Made by a program: the position numbers and the translations under genes
Shown: positions 43,101 through 55,429 of the stretch, piece after piece
How positions within the stretch are numbered: the first letter of the stretch is position 1
How the letters are laid out: each line of letters starts with the position of its first letter
Notes under the pieces: model-generated
Database searches by the model: none
What the model was told of the DNA's origin: nothing
What the model saw: only the letters and a program-made list of their open reading frames with translations
Source of the DNA: Berberis thunbergii
Taxonomy: Eukaryota; Streptophyta; Magnoliopsida; Ranunculales; Berberidaceae
Direction of reading: 5' to 3'
Assembly: GCA_003290165.1 (NCBI GenBank)
Contig: QNQO01000590.1
Location: 248,001-312,000 of the forward strand
Length of the DNA stretch: 64,000 nt

Positions 43101-45852
43101 TTTGCACCTCCCTTTTCTATTTAATTAATTTGTGCCCAAACACCCACTTTTTATTTTGCTACTATTTTATTAGCTTCTTCACTAATATTCATGTACAATG
43201 TCATTCCTGTAGTAGTTAAATGGTCTATTTTTGTTTCTTTTCTTCTTAATTTTTTTTTTACTCTCCAGACATGAAGAAAATCTTGGAGTTAGATCCTTCA
43301 AATGACCAAGCTAAAAAAACCATACGGCGTTTGGAACCATTGGCTGCAGAAAAGCGTGAAAAGATGAAAGAGGAGATGATTGGTGAGTCCAGTGTATTGT
43401 CCTTCCTTATTAATCATGTTATCTTTTATGAGTCCTGGTGATCATGCATCTTTATTTCCAGTGTCATATGATTTATATTTCATGTCTAATGATCTTCCAT
43501 ATTTATAGGAAAAAAATCGCATAGATTTCACTTTGTTTCATGCTCAAATGAAGCAAACATAAATGCCAACATCTGTGAAATGTGGAAACACCTTCTACCT
43601 TCACAAACATCAAGAGACTACCAAGTTCGCAGATAAAAAAAAATAAAAAAAATAAAAAATAAGTTGCAGATCAAAACAGGTGTCCCTTTCGATAAAATCA
43701 AATAGATGACAAGAAAGTAAACTTTTTTTTTTAACCTTAACCCTCCCCACCCATGCCGCCAGCCGGGTTCGAATCTGCGACATGTGATTCTATCCGCCAC
43801 ACCTCTACTCTACCAACTCGGCCGGTACACCTTTGGCGACAAGAAAGTAAACTTGATCCTTTTATTCGATAATGAATTAAGATGCATGGATTGATTGAAG
43901 AGAATGTTAGAATATAGATCTGTGATCACAGTTTAGGGGTAAAGGTATGGATGATGATGAAAGATTAATTCAGAAAAATCCACCAACTCACTCTCTACTC
44001 GCCTTTGAAAGTACTTGCTCTTACTATGCTCGGAGATCACTTTTGTTTTGCTTTCCCTTTCTCTCTTCAATGGATGACTTCATCATAGTCCTTAGTTTGT
44101 AGCTGTAGCGAGTTGATATCTCTGTCCGATTTTGCTCTAAAGAATCTGTTTTTCCATATCACGCATCCTACAAAAAATTGAAGTTGCTAACGTGTACGGT
44201 TAAAACTCCAAATTCAGCTGTTAAAGAGAGCATAAAATGGAAGGAATTTCCATCACAATGTAAGTCAACTATAGTATCAGTTAAGGTGCCTAACTATTTC
44301 CAAGTTAGAGACAAAATCTTAACATTTTGTTTGGCAAATATGAAAGCATATAGTGCACTCAAGGTGCAGTGAGTCATCATTCTTCCTTGATTCGAATTCG
44401 AGCTAATTCCGCTATCGAAGCGTTGAAGGTGACGAGATTTGCCATTAATTGATCCTCATGAGGGTGCTTTAGGGAAATAAGGGTGACCAATATGAGCTGG
44501 TGTTTGTTGTCAGTCCCTCGTCTTCGTCTGCTTCCAACTCTTGACTATATATTAGTTTTTAGAAACGTAAGAGAATTTGAAGGTAGGAGATGATGGAATG
44601 GAAGGCCTGGGTGGTGGAGGTTTGAGGAAGGTGGCGGATTCAGATGGTACCTAGGAACCACCAATACTTTAAAACACCAATCATACCAATATCAAATACG
44701 AACTGGATGCTGATACGGTTCCGTTACGATCCTGTAAGGATTGGACACTCAACAGACAGGATATGTCCAAGACAGTCTTATGACTTGTGTTGTTTGTAAG
44801 GTGTTATGACTTATGACGAGGATGTGTATGTTTATGACTTGTGAGGTTTTTGGTTTAACAAATGAGCAATTGAATGACTTTGGTTTTTGTTATTAATTAT
44901 TTTACTAACGTAATTGTATGAGTTTATGGTTTATATATTGATTAATTTACTATATCTTTAATGATATTCAATATATTATTTAATGTCATATCATACCCAT
45001 ACCCGTATCCTAGTTTTTGAAAGTTTGTTGCATCATCGCATCCATACCCATACTCGTATCAATGCAACCCAGGATGATGCTAAATATAAGACGAGGTTGG
45101 ATAATAGATTAAAGAAGGTGAACCCTGGGGAGGATCAGATTTAAGCAGTGGAGGGGTAAGTCACAAGTGGAAGTGGGGAAGAAGCAACAGGACTAGTGAT
45201 AAGGGTGAAACAATATTCAAACAAAGGCAAAAATGATGTGCAGCTAGGCACCCCTTTCCAAGCATTTTGGCTACTTTTTTCATATCTTTCCATTCTGCTT
45301 TTGGTTTAGAGCGCAAAACACTTCATAGTTTGGATTTCATGATGCTCATTGAATACTTGATTGTTTTTGGAGTCCTGACATAATTTTGAGGATCGATATC
45401 TCAACGATTAGTCAGGTGTTTGGCTATTGATATGTGATTTTCTTTCCATTTTGTTGGGTTATATGGTCTAGTGCATGTGTGTTTGTGTTTGACATGTTTA
45501 TTTTTCTCTGTCAGTCTCAATTGGCTATTGAGCTTTCTGTAAGATTCTATTATGATCATTAGATTGGTAGCGAACAGGTGTGTATGTATCGTTCAATGAT
45601 AGGCTGTTTTGTTCCTTTGTGACTATTGATTAGGGTGATTGTCCTTTGTGTGCGTAATCATTTAATTACTAGCTCTTTGTTATTATATGCCCAATTGATT
45701 TAGGGCAGCTGAAACTGATCCGCATACTGTTTGCAGGAAAGCTAAAAGAAATGGGAGACTCGCTTCTAGGCCGTTTTGGGTTGAGCACCGACAACTTCAA
45801 AGCTGTTAAAGATCCGAACAGTGGATCATACTCCATTTCATTTCAGCGCTAG
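40150..45852 (+). CDS. TPR1: TPR protein, TPR1/TTC1-like
   Basis: This is a tetratricopeptide-repeat adaptor resembling Arabidopsis TPR1 (At4g30480) and animal TTC1, proteins that bind Hsp70/Hsp90 C-termini. Exons are 40150-40413, 40624-40803, 41248-41374, 43269-43382 and 45737-45852, giving 801 nt or 266 codons plus TAG with all phases consistent. Residues 1-90 are acidic and disordered, and include a 13-residue direct duplication (EDQNAEKHV.PIE at 12-37). Three TPRs follow: AKAEGNKLFGSGQYEEALSQ, then ICHANRAVCFLKLGKYEETI, then AVELNPTYMKALIRRGEAHE and KILELDPSNDQAKK. The carboxylate-clamp type residues (N in EGNK, N in HANRA, K and R in MKALIRR) are present. It ends KEMGDSLLGRFGLSTDNFK, typical of TTC1 proteins. 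Introns carry MITEs and a SINE. Confidence 0.93.
42050..42358. mobile_element. CACTA-type MITE in a TPR1 intron
   Basis: The terminal repeats CACTACACCATATTGGCA and TGCCAATTTGGTGTAGTG match as inverted copies over about 68 bp, flanked by AAT on both sides (3-bp target duplication). Internal AGTATCAC motifs mirror each other. It is 309 bp with no coding capacity. Relatives lie at 55430-55716, and a right end at about 45970-46030. Confidence 0.8.
42700..43001. mobile_element. Tourist-like (PIF/Harbinger) MITE, copy 2
   Basis: A 302-bp palindromic element starts GGGTGTGTTTGGTT and ends AACCAAACACACCC, flanked by TTA at 42697-42699 and 43002-43004. The TTA duplication and end sequence fit Tourist MITEs. 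The related copy at 23129-23429 sits in the SFT2 intron. Confidence 0.85.
43724..43837 (-). mobile_element. tRNA-derived SINE, minus strand
   Basis: On the minus strand, box A-like GGCCGAGTTGGTAGAG and box B GATTCGAACCCGG precede a GGGTTAAGGTTAA stretch and an A tail (T run at 43723-43732 on plus). A perfect 16-bp duplication GACAAGAAAGTAAACT lies at 43708-43723 and 43838-43853. It is in the fourth intron of the TPR1-like gene. Confidence 0.85.
45163..45355. repeat. dispersed repeat shared with 50451-50643
   Basis: About 193 bp, from TAAGTCACAAGTGGAAGTG to CTCATTGAATA, are over 90 percent identical to 50451-50643. The shared part includes an open stretch VEEATRLVTRVKQYSNKGKN that I do not recognise. 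One copy lies in the last TPR1 intron, the other in repeat block 1. Confidence 0.8.
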
Positions 45853-48639
45853 AACTGCAGGATTAGCATCCCACAGAAATTTTGGAGAAATCGTATAAAT
45901 ACCTTTCAGTTATCATAGAGTTATTTGTGCATATCAAATAATCAAATATGTAAATTGCTTTGTGGATTGTTATAACTAAAAAATGTTACTATTTTTTATA
46001 TTGTTACAAAAATGTTAATTTGGTGTAGTGCGTGTTGGGCTTAATCAATGTGTCCTGACTATTGACCACGTGTTGAATACGTATCGGGCGCGTGTCAGAT
46101 GCGAGTCTTTGTCTGACACATCCGACTCTCTAAACGAGGATTTTTCGAATAGTCCATGCATACTCGCTGCAAATCAAACTTCAAAAATAAATGATTAATG
46201 GATTCCACTTGATGACTCATTAGTCTCCTCTAGTTGTATAACCTTCGTTTTTGCAAACATGTGTGAAAAATGTTTCATGCATTCGAAATATGACATTCCA
46301 GGCATAAAATCCTATAAAAGCCTGAGGTTGAAAAAAATCTTCAGTGTCTCATTGATATGGTGACGACAATTTAGCTGTCTGTTTATTTTCTAATTTGATG
46401 GAAAAATCATGCATGTCATTAATCCACTTCATGGCAGAGTACAAACAATTTTAGCCAGTCATGTTTCCTTGTTTTTTTTTTTTTAATAAATTTTTTACAC
46501 TTCTATCCATTCTATAGATATTGTTTTTGTTGTGTTTTAAAAATAATGGATAAAAAGTATATAAAAAAAACTAATAAATATGGCTGGCTAGACTTACTCG
46601 TTCTGAATAGCTTCTAATTAGAACTCACAAACAAATAAATACATTTACTATATAAAGAGAGACTTGGACCAAAAAAAGACATTTCACAAGTAATCTATAT
46701 AACAATTCAGAATGATGTTTTACTATTTATTGCTGACTGGGACAAAGTCACAAGCATTGGAGATAGAAGATGGTTAAGATTAAAAGTTGAAAAATATTGA
46801 GGGTTGATATTCGTTTGTTATGATGACATGTTTGTAAATATAAAATTAGTGAAATGTACATGTGGTGGAGAGAGAAAGTATTGTGTGTTTTTTTTTCAAA
46901 ATAAAAATTATCAACTATCGTAGTTGTACGATTTTAGTAAGTGTGGTATCTTTGAAATGCAATTTTGAAGATTTTTCCAAGAAAACCAATGATCAATACC
47001 ATCACTATAAATTTAAAAATGTGTTTTATTTTTTAAACATGAAAGTATTTTAAATATTTTCATGTCTAAGTATAATATTTTTTTTAAAAAAACGAACGAA
47101 CATTTTAATAAACATTCAAACAAAGACTTGAAACATTCAATCGATTATAAGTTTATCCGAATTTAACTATAAGAAAATAAGTATTTTTATCGTAAAACAG
47201 ACTTACATTTAAAAAAAAATTACTTTATAAATTATGTTTTTTTTTAATGAACTGATTGAGAGCAATGGTGGAGATAATGATGAGAGTGTCAAAAACAATG
47301 ATGAAATAATGATAGAATGCCAACGACACAAGTAATATGCTAATTAATCACAAGAGATATGGTCTTAATAAAATGACCCCTTCAATTGACACACTAACAA
47401 GTATGAGGTGATGGAAAAATGTTTTATCAGATCACCAAATTAGGACTTTTCTCCAAAAGAAAGAAGAATTAAAGTTGAACTAACAAAAGTTGAGTGACTA
47501 TATCAAATGGGCACCTAATGTCTCCATCCTAAGGATCATTATTAGGTTTTGCTAAAATGAAAAAACCCATGATGTTCAACTCTTATCATCTCATCTCTTT
47601 AATTCACTCAAAATATTTTTTCTTTCTTCTATGTCACATCAAATTTTCCATCCTATTGAATTGCTTTTAGTTGTAAGTGAAGTAAATCTCAATTCAAATT
47701 ACAAGTCAATCAATCAGTGAGTCACATAACTAAAATAGTATGAACTTTGATATTTATAGAGAGATATTTTTTTTCTTTCCAATTTGGGTAAAGTCCAAAA
47801 ATAGAAAAAGACATCTAAGCTGGATTCAACTAAACATTTTCCTTTTAATATTGTGGATTCATGCATGAATAGTAAAGGGAAAATCTAACTGTCGAGGGAA
47901 TGGACAACCTAATAATAACAATGAAAAAAAAAAGGGAATTGAAATGAGGGTTTGATAGGTGTGTTAACCAAATATTGGAGGAGCTACCACTATACCACCT
48001 TGAGTGGGGCTGGCTGGCTGGACTATTAGGACACCTTAGCTAAAGCTTTATAGAATTTATGATGAAGTCAACTCAAACCTAACTTCACTTGGGATACTTA
48101 ATGACGTTTATTCGAAAACTACTTTAAAAAATCAATAGAGGAAAAAAAGAAAAAAAAAAGAGGAAAAAAGAAAAAAGAAAAAAAAGAAGAAGGAAAAAAT
48201 CAAGAAAAAAAAGGAAAAAACTATTGGCCGTGTTAAGCTCAGTCAATGTGTCCTGACCGTTGATCATGTGTCGGATAAATATCAGGCGCGTGTCGGATGC
48301 GAGTCTGTGTCTAACACATATTCGACTATCAAAACAAATTTTTTTTGAAGAATCCATGCATCCTTGTTGCAAATCAAATTTCAAAAATAAATGATTAATG
48401 GATTCCACTTGATGACTCATTAATCTCTTCTAGTTTTATAACCTTCGTTTTTGCAAACATGTGTGAAAAATGTTTCATGCATGTGAAAGACAGACATTCC
48501 AGGCATAAAATCCTATAAAAAGCCTGAGGTTGAAAATATCATCAGTGTTCCCATTGATATGGTGATGCCAATTCAGTTGTCTATTTATTTTCTTATTTGA
48601 TTGAAAAATCCTGCATGACATTAATCCACTTCATGGCAG

Positions 48640-49318
48640 AGTACTTTATTTTTTTTTTTTAAATTAACCTTCAGTGGGGAGGGGCAACTATGGAATGCCA
48701 GACTTTCATTACTTATCAAAAAATGACTTACATACACTACGGAGGTACATGATGACGTTACCCGTATTAAAAAACCAAAAGCCAAAAAAATTAATAACAA
48801 AAACTGATCTTGACTTAGATGCCAGAATACCAACCTAAAACAAACAAGAAAAACTTAAAACTTCAAAAAGGAATGAATCCAACCTTTTGCCTCCTGAAAA
48901 CAAAACAAAATGCAAAATGACCCATTCAGATTGAACGCAATTCTGCCCAAGCAGTCAGCTTGCACACACTGAAGAGCAGCAGCGCACGCTGACAAACACA
49001 CTGAAAAGCAGCAGAAAACTCAGCGACAGAACGCTGAAGAGCAGCAGTGCGCACTCTGTAATTACAGGGCGCACTCTGTGTTGCAGCAGAGTGCAGAAAT
49101 CTCGAGCCTGTTCGCTACCTGTTCCAATGCCATCATGCACCTCCCTGCCCAATTCGAAACACCAAGCAAGCATCCCCTGTCTACATCACTTCCTGCAAAG
49201 TACCTGGACCCCGACAGCATGATCTGTCCCGACCACCGAGTGCCCTGCAACTCAACACTGACTGAATCATGCTTCGCAGCCGAACCGCCAGCAAGTTCGG
49301 CCATAAACAACTTGTTGC
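48640..49318 (-). mobile_element. insertion in repeat block 1, LINE-tail-like, unclassified
   Basis: Relative to other copies of the repeat, extra sequence starts after GGCAGAGTAC (48635-48644) and ends before the shared ATGAAGAAGATGCATGGTG. It opens with a T run (48650-48660), as for an antisense A tail. Then comes AT-rich DNA, and then a GC-richer part (48950-49310) with AGCAGCAG repeats. On the minus strand 60-115 codons are open, but no domain is recognised. Confidence 0.45.
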
Positions 49319-49999
49319 TAAAATGAAGAAGATGCATGGTGTAACTTGTGAGCACTGGAAGTAAGTAGGACCATAAACAACTTGTTATTGCTATGTTATA
49401 AGGAGACACTTGGACAAAAAAAATACATCTCCCAAGTAATTAATTATAGGAGACATGGTCTTTCAATGTAGTGTATGTTGTAAACTTGAGAAAATAACCC
49501 CTTCCATTGACACACTGATAAGTATGAGGTAATGGAAAAATGTTTTATGAGAAGGTGTAAAAAATAAGTCTCTAAAGATATTACAAGTCGAATTCATCTT
49601 TCAAAGCAATTCTCTAATCTCGATAAAGATAGAGTGTTTCGATATGTTAAGCCATTCAAAAATCCTCTTATTTTTTTCTTTCCACACACATTACATTAGC
49701 ACACGAAGAACTCTCCGAGATAGATTAGCTTATGACCACCAACTTAATCAATCCAAAAAGAAATCTTGAAACATCAAATTCAGAAAGAATTTTGATAAGA
49801 AACTGTTTCAAATGAATTTGAAGAATCTGCAACAAAGCATATAGTGATCTAGAATTTCATCGTTTTCATTACAAAGCACACAAAGACATGAAAGCCATGT
49901 TTAATTAATGGGCACCTAATGTCTCCATCCTAATAAAAGCAATGAAGCATCAATTGATCCATTAGATGTAATAAGCACCTAATAAAAACAACAACTTGG

Positions 50000-50173
50000 C
50001 TAAATGTCGAGGAAATGGGTGAGGAAAACAGCGAGGAGGGGTGGTGTGACCACTCATCCCCCTCGCAATGCACGCGGTTGTTCATCTCGAGAGTGCTGCT
50101 GTGCATCATGAGGGGAATGAGCGGTCACACCAACCCCCCTCGCTAGTTTCCTCGCCCATTTCCTCGACAATTA
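50000..50173. mobile_element. palindromic GC-rich MITE
   Basis: CTAAATGTCGAGGAAATGGG at the left and CCCATTTCCTCGACAATTAG at the right begin arms of about 62 bp that mirror each other with few mismatches (GTGTGACC / GGTCACAC inside). A related but damaged palindrome with GCGAGGAAACGAGCGAG lies at about 26340-26480, at the edge of the tandem duplication. Confidence 0.72.
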
Positions 50174-50643
50174 GACATTTTGTAAAAATAATGAAGCATC
50201 AGGTGATTCAAAGTCTCGTCATTCTCGCTCACAAATGGACACCTAATGCCTCTGTCCTAAAGATCATTATTAGGTTTGCTAAAATGAAAGCCAAACTCTT
50301 ATCATCTCTTTAATTCACTCAATATATTATTGTTTCTTTCTTCCATGTCACATCAAATTTTCCATCCCATTGAATTGCTTATAATTATAAGTGAATTAAA
50401 CTCAATTCAATTTAATTACAAGTTCGAGCCAAAGTCAATCAATGACAAAGTCACAAGTGGAAGTGTAGAAGAAGCAACAAGACTAGTGACAAGGGTGAAA
50501 CAATATTCAAACAAAGGCAAAAATGATGTGCATCTAGGCACCCCTTTCCAAGCATTTTGGCTACTTTTTTCATATTTTTCCATACTGCTTTTGGTTTAGA
50601 GCGCAAAACACTTCATAGTTTGGATTTCATATGCTCATTGAAT

Positions 50644-51740
50644 AGTTACAAACAATTCTCATGTTTCTCAACTCAAAAAACCTTTACTACCATAAATATT
50701 TTCATCAGTTTTTGTTGGTCTGAAATTCTTTGGACATCCAAGGGTCTCTTTGGTTGCACAAAATAGATGTGGAAATTGAAACTATTTTCGTGAATTTAAT
50801 TTTGAGGCTTCTCCTTCGGAATTTTCATGAGTAATGGGAAAACAATTTGAGATGCACCCGTGTTGAACATTGTACTTAGCTAAAAAAAAACATTTTCATC
50901 AGTTTTTGTTGGTATGAAATTTTGGACACTGAATAGATATGGAAATTGAAGCTATTTTTGTGAATTTGATTTCGAGGCCTTCCTCTCGGAATTTTCATGA
51001 GTAGTGGGAAACAGTTTGATGAAGAATCAATTTTCTGTCAGTATATAGACAATCAAACAGCGAAAATATGCATAACAAGGGAAATAGATTCCATTTTTTA
51101 AGAAAAATGGCTAACCAAACATAACTTAATATTTTTCTGATTTAGAAAGGTCAATTTTTTTATTAGGTGCTATTCTTGGAGCTCACAAATTCCCCAAAAC
51201 TTGGAAATTTATGAAAATCAAGTTATAAAACTATATGTTAAAAAACAAATCGTTTGGAAACTTTGGACAACTCTAGGCACTTCTAAATTATGAGAAAAGA
51301 AAAACGAGATGAAACTAGAATTTTAACAAAATGTAAACAACTTCCTAATCAGAATTTAAACTCTAAAAGTTTCTAAACTTAACAAATTGTGAACAAAATT
51401 AGCAAACTTGATAGTTTGAGGAACTTATTTCCTGCAAAAAAAATTTAGTAGAACGAAGGTACTTCCTAATAAAAAATTTAACCCCTAAAATTTTCAAAAC
51501 TTTTACCACTTCTTATCAAATTTAGTTTCCCGAACACATGTCCTGCATCATAAGAACAAAATTTAGTGTAATGAAGGTTCTAGAAATTATTTCTTCCATC
51601 ACAATAAATAAATAAATAAATAAAACAAAATTTAGTTTGGCACTCAATAGTTTATACCTATTAGAGTTTAGAACTCGTTTTGAAAATTAGGCAAGCCCAA
51701 GTCCAAGACTGATTCACCTCTACAAGAAGAAAAGTCGGAA
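50644..51740. other. AT-rich spacer between repeat block 1 and the copia fragment
   Basis: A short motif GATATGGAAATTGAA...GGAATTTTCATGAGTA occurs twice (about 50768-50845 and 50935-51005) and resembles 18308-18385. An (AAAT)n microsatellite lies at 51605-51626. I see no gene. Confidence 0.5.
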
Positions 51741-52200
51741 TATGTACAAGAATATGAAAGTCAGAATAGTATCAAAGCAAGGAATAATAGAAACAATAAT
51801 ACACTTCTCCAAATATTTTCTTTATATGGTATCAAAGCAACTTCCATGGGCGACAATACAAGCAGTGGTTCCAACACCACCATATGACAATCATCATCAC
51901 CCATATTTTCTTCATCACTCCGATCAACCTAGAGTGGCTCCTGTTTCACAGCCACTTACTTCCACCAATTACAACATATGGAGTCGAGCAATGACCATGA
52001 CTTTCAAAGCCAAAAACAAATTGGGTTTTGTTAATGGATCTATCAGAAAATCCGGTGACAGAGCCAAATCGATGAACTACTACAATGTGATCGTTGCAAC
52101 AGATTGGTGAAATCATGGTTCATCAAACCATCTCACCTGACATCAAGGCAAGTGTCATGTATTTTATTTTTAGCCATTGAGACTAGGGTGAGTTTTGTCA
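51741..52200 (+). pseudogene. Ty1/copia gag N-terminal fragment, frameshifted
   Basis: TGGTATCAAAGCAA (51827-51840) resembles a tRNA-Met primer site. Downstream, HPYFLHHSDQPRVAPVSQPL and NYNIWSRAMTMTFKAKNKLG match the start of plant copia gag proteins. After codon about 120, NRLVKSWFIK and SPDIKASVMYF continue the family order in other frames. No protease, integrase or RT follows. Confidence 0.75.
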
Positions 52201-52828
52201 GCTTAAATCACTAAGATCGAATTCGGCTTCTGATCAGGAGGAAGAACTGTCTGTTGCCAGGATTTCAAGAAACCTCTTGCTGGTAACGAATCATCGATTG
52301 CCAACATTGGTGATCCATGTGAGATAAAGAAGGCTCTGCTAGGGTTTACAAAACAACAGTCGCGCCACAATCCAGGCCGCTAGATCAATCGGCTGCACTC
52401 TGCCTGGATTTAGATAGACCAGTCCACTGCCTGGATTTCGATCAACCGACTGCTCTCTGCCTGGCTTCATTCACTTCCAAAAGAATTGTAGAGGAAAAGG
52501 TTTAGAACCAACAGTCACCACCACTGCTTGGCCGCCGCCGCCGCCTCTTGTTGTCTTCTCTCTGCCTGGCTTTGCTCAACCGTGCAGACCTAGCTAGGGA
52601 AGGGAACATTGTGATAGGACGGCTCCTCTAGCCATCAACACTTCCCCTCCCTCAATGTGGAGCAAGGAACCTGCGGTAGAGGCTACTAAGCCGTCTTTCG
52701 CCCAAATACTTGGAAACATACTGGTTGATGAGGTTAAAGAAACAATTGTCAAGGGGACTAGATTTCGTAAAGAATGAGAGCTAGCCATTGGGCTTACGAC
52801 ATCTGATGAAACACGTGGGAAAGCTTTC

Positions 52829-53809
52829 ATGGAAAAACACGTGATAATCTTAAAATTCTGTAGCTACAGACCAACATTGGAAGATATTAGAGATTCGATA
52901 CATCGAACCTGGGGGATCCTAGGCGATTTCTCGCTAGGTTTGCTAGACCAACGTCACGTTCTTGTCCGGCTTCAATTTGAGGCGGAAGCAAATAAAGTAT
53001 TGGCAATGGACTCTTTCTTGATTCGGGGAGTCCAATTCAAAGCTTTCCACTGGCATGATGGTTTCAGTCTGAAAGCAGATCCGATATCGGTTCCACTATG
53101 GGTAAAGTTGCCTAACTTGCCTTTGCATTTATTTCATCCCTCTCTTTTGAAAGCAAGTGTGAACTCTTTTGGTGTCTTTTTGCGCATGGATGATCATACT
53201 CTATGTCTTTCACGCCCGGGTTATGCCCGTGTTTGCGTGGAGACAACTTTGGCAGAAAAGTTACCGAGTAGAATTTGGATAGATAGATCTAACAATAGGG
53301 GCTTTTGGCAAAAGATTGAATACCCGGGTTTCAAATATTGTGATTATTGCTCATTGCTAGGACATCAGGAGGATTATTGCAGAAAAAAGTTAGGTCATAA
53401 GGGGAATGTGAGAACACCCAACTTGGTGAAAGAAGATAAGACTGATAAACAAAAAGTGGAAGCCAAAGTCCTCAAGCAACAATATGTCCCAGTGGTTAAA
53501 AAAAATAAAGTTTCAAAGCCAGAAGCTGGCACTGGTGGTGTAAAAAATAATCAGGGTGAGGAAATCCAGGAGGGAGTTGGTGTTGAGAGGTCGATGGTCA
53601 AAGATTCAGGGAATGTCATGTTGTCAAACAAATTCGAGTCACTTACGGAGAACATAGTTGAAGATGAGAGTAATCTAATGAATAATCAATTGCCTTGTAA
53701 GGCGAAGGATCCAGTCAGTGACATGGTAGAGCCAGAAACAACGGATGAAGGACTTCTTAAGGCGGGGTACACAGCTGTTGCGATTGAAAAAGTAATTGTA
53801 AGACAATGA
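52829..53809 (+). pseudogene. LINE ORF1: DUF4283 plus zinc knuckle
   Basis: This is the nucleic-acid-binding ORF1 protein of plant L1-like retrotransposons. The DUF4283 core (DQRHVLVRLQFEAEANKVLA, VPLWVKLPNLPLHLFHPSLL, PGYARVCVE) is followed by a knuckle CDYCSLLGHQEDYC at about residues 172-185 (C-x2-C-x4-H-x4-C). The frame is open upstream of 52829 back to about 52625 (SFAQILGN) except for one TGA at 52775-52777, so the true start is upstream and the ORF is interrupted. It ends VIVRQ at 53809, where a new frame opens. Confidence 0.8.
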
Positions 53810-54540
53810 GAGACAATTTCAGGGCTTGCTTCGTCCCAGCCAGAGCGTGTTCTGCCAATAACAGGGCTTGCTTCGTCAGAGCATGTACTCTCAATTTCTG
53901 TAGAGCACGTCGCGTCACCAATAGAGCAGGTGATTTGGTGACCATAACATCACATGTTGTAGATGATGATCCAAAGAAGTTGATCCCTAGGAAAAATGCG
54001 AATGATGACCAAGCTTTTTTGCAAGAAGGTGATAATGCTTCAGGTAGCAGCTCAAGGCCGCAGAGAGCGCACGAGTATGTTAACCAATTGGAACCAGGGA
54101 GGGCGCAGGGGGTTTCGATCAAGACTGTAGGCGGGGATGTCAGGATCCCTAGCCCTGGGAAAAAGAAGAGCAGTGAGAATGCTTCTCTACAGATAAATGC
54201 AATGATTTCAGGCAGCAACTCCGGGCCAACAAAGGAGGACGCAGTAGCTGAAGATGATCACGTTGACAGTGGGTTTGTCTATGGCGCTGGCAATTGTGCT
54301 GGCAGTGGAGCTCACGTTGGTGCTCAGGCTCGCGTTCATAGTGGTGACAAGGTGCATGACTGGAAGGTAGGGGCTCCAGCAGATGCAGATATTGTACAGG
54401 ATGACAAAACTTTAGTGGACGCAATAGTACTTGAAGCACTGGATATAAAACATATTAACTATTTGGTTCGTAACGCTAACAACGAAACTGAAATGGAGAC
54501 CGATACCGATATTTCAGATACAATCAGTTCAGAAGAATAA
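53806..54540 (+). other. low-complexity acidic ORF at the end of the LINE ORF1
   Basis: 244 codons overlap the ORF1 stop. The first 50 come from short imperfect repeats of AGGGCTTGCTTCGTC and AGAGC(A/G)(T/C)GT, Cys/Ala/Arg-rich. The rest is Asp/Ser/Gly-rich and disordered, like the variable tail of LINE ORF1 proteins. It is probably the ORF1 C-terminus after a frame change. Confidence 0.45.
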
Positions 54541-55429
54541 GATTTGGATGAATACACCATTAGGTCAAGAGTAGTGTCAGGTTTAAAGACAAACCAACCT
54601 GATTATCGAAAAGATTTGATGCGACGAACTTCAAAGACATTAAGGTATCTCCTCGAAGATCATCTAGAATGAAGAAAAGTAACAACAAGTACAGACATTG
54701 ATCTAGGGGTTGGTCAGTATTTATTTTGGATTTGCTATGATGTATGTACTCTGGTTCTTTTTATCGGGTAAATTTGTCATGTACCCCCGACGACTGATGT
54801 AAAAGATTTTTTCAAGTAATAAAAATCCTAGTATTCTATAAATAAATAAATAAATAATTGGCTTATAATGTTTAGGTTGATTTAAAAGAAATATATGCAC
54901 AACCTAATTACATGCAAATCTATTTTGTGATTTCGGATTTTGAAATAAATGTCTATAACTCGAAGAAAAAAATATTTTATGAAATTTTGAAATTTTTTTT
55001 CCGAGAAATCACATTTCTTGCTTGAGGTATTGAAAGGGTCATGTTCCTCAACAGTGTTGGATGGCTTAAAACAAGGCTCCAACCACTCCTGTTTATCAAT
55101 CTTCCCGTCATGTTTTTTGTATCATTAGCTTCTTCAAATGTATGAAAGAAGAAAAACAAAAGAAGAGTTTCAGACAAAGACACTTAGATACTCTATTCGA
55201 GATTTTATGAAACATCAAGAATGTCCATCTTTCCTTGTCTCGTCTCCTTATCGCAAAAGATTTCTATCTCATAACATTATTTGAGGCTTGTATTTCAGAA
55301 GTTTATAAATGAATACGATGCACGGACACGACACGACGATTAGTCAAAATAATTAGGACCCAGCAACACAGTCGAGCTTAAAGTCAAAATATAAAAAAAA
55401 TCTCGAATAGAGAATTACAATTAAATAGA

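Larger units (their letters stand above)
45947..50450. repeat. repeat block 1 (two related sub-units)
   Basis: Sub-unit 1 (about 45947-48227) and sub-unit 2 (about 48228-50450) both start near GTGTTGGGC/GTGTTAAGC, followed by CAGTCAATGTGTCCTGAC, then share ATAAATGATTAATGGATTCC and the GGCACCTAATGTCTCCATCC part. The block as a whole matches block 2 at 55630-62250. There is no transposase and no convincing gene. The A/G-rich run at 48138-48215 and many homopolymers are local. Confidence 0.75.
52350..54860 (+). mobile_element. L1-type LINE remnant, ORF1 only
   Basis: A leader and a DUF4283/zinc-knuckle ORF1 (52829-53809 plus an upstream in-frame part) are followed by a low-complexity acidic ORF (53806-54540), a non-coding 3' end, and an (AAAT)n tail at 54840-54857. 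Endonuclease and reverse transcriptase are absent. The 5' limit is uncertain and may abut the copia fragment. Confidence 0.65.

Noticed and set aside
48955..49409. Minus-strand open frames MAELAGGSAAKH and MSPYNIAITSC
   Set aside because: They lie in an insertion specific to one repeat copy and have no recognisable domain; kept only as an unclassified insertion.
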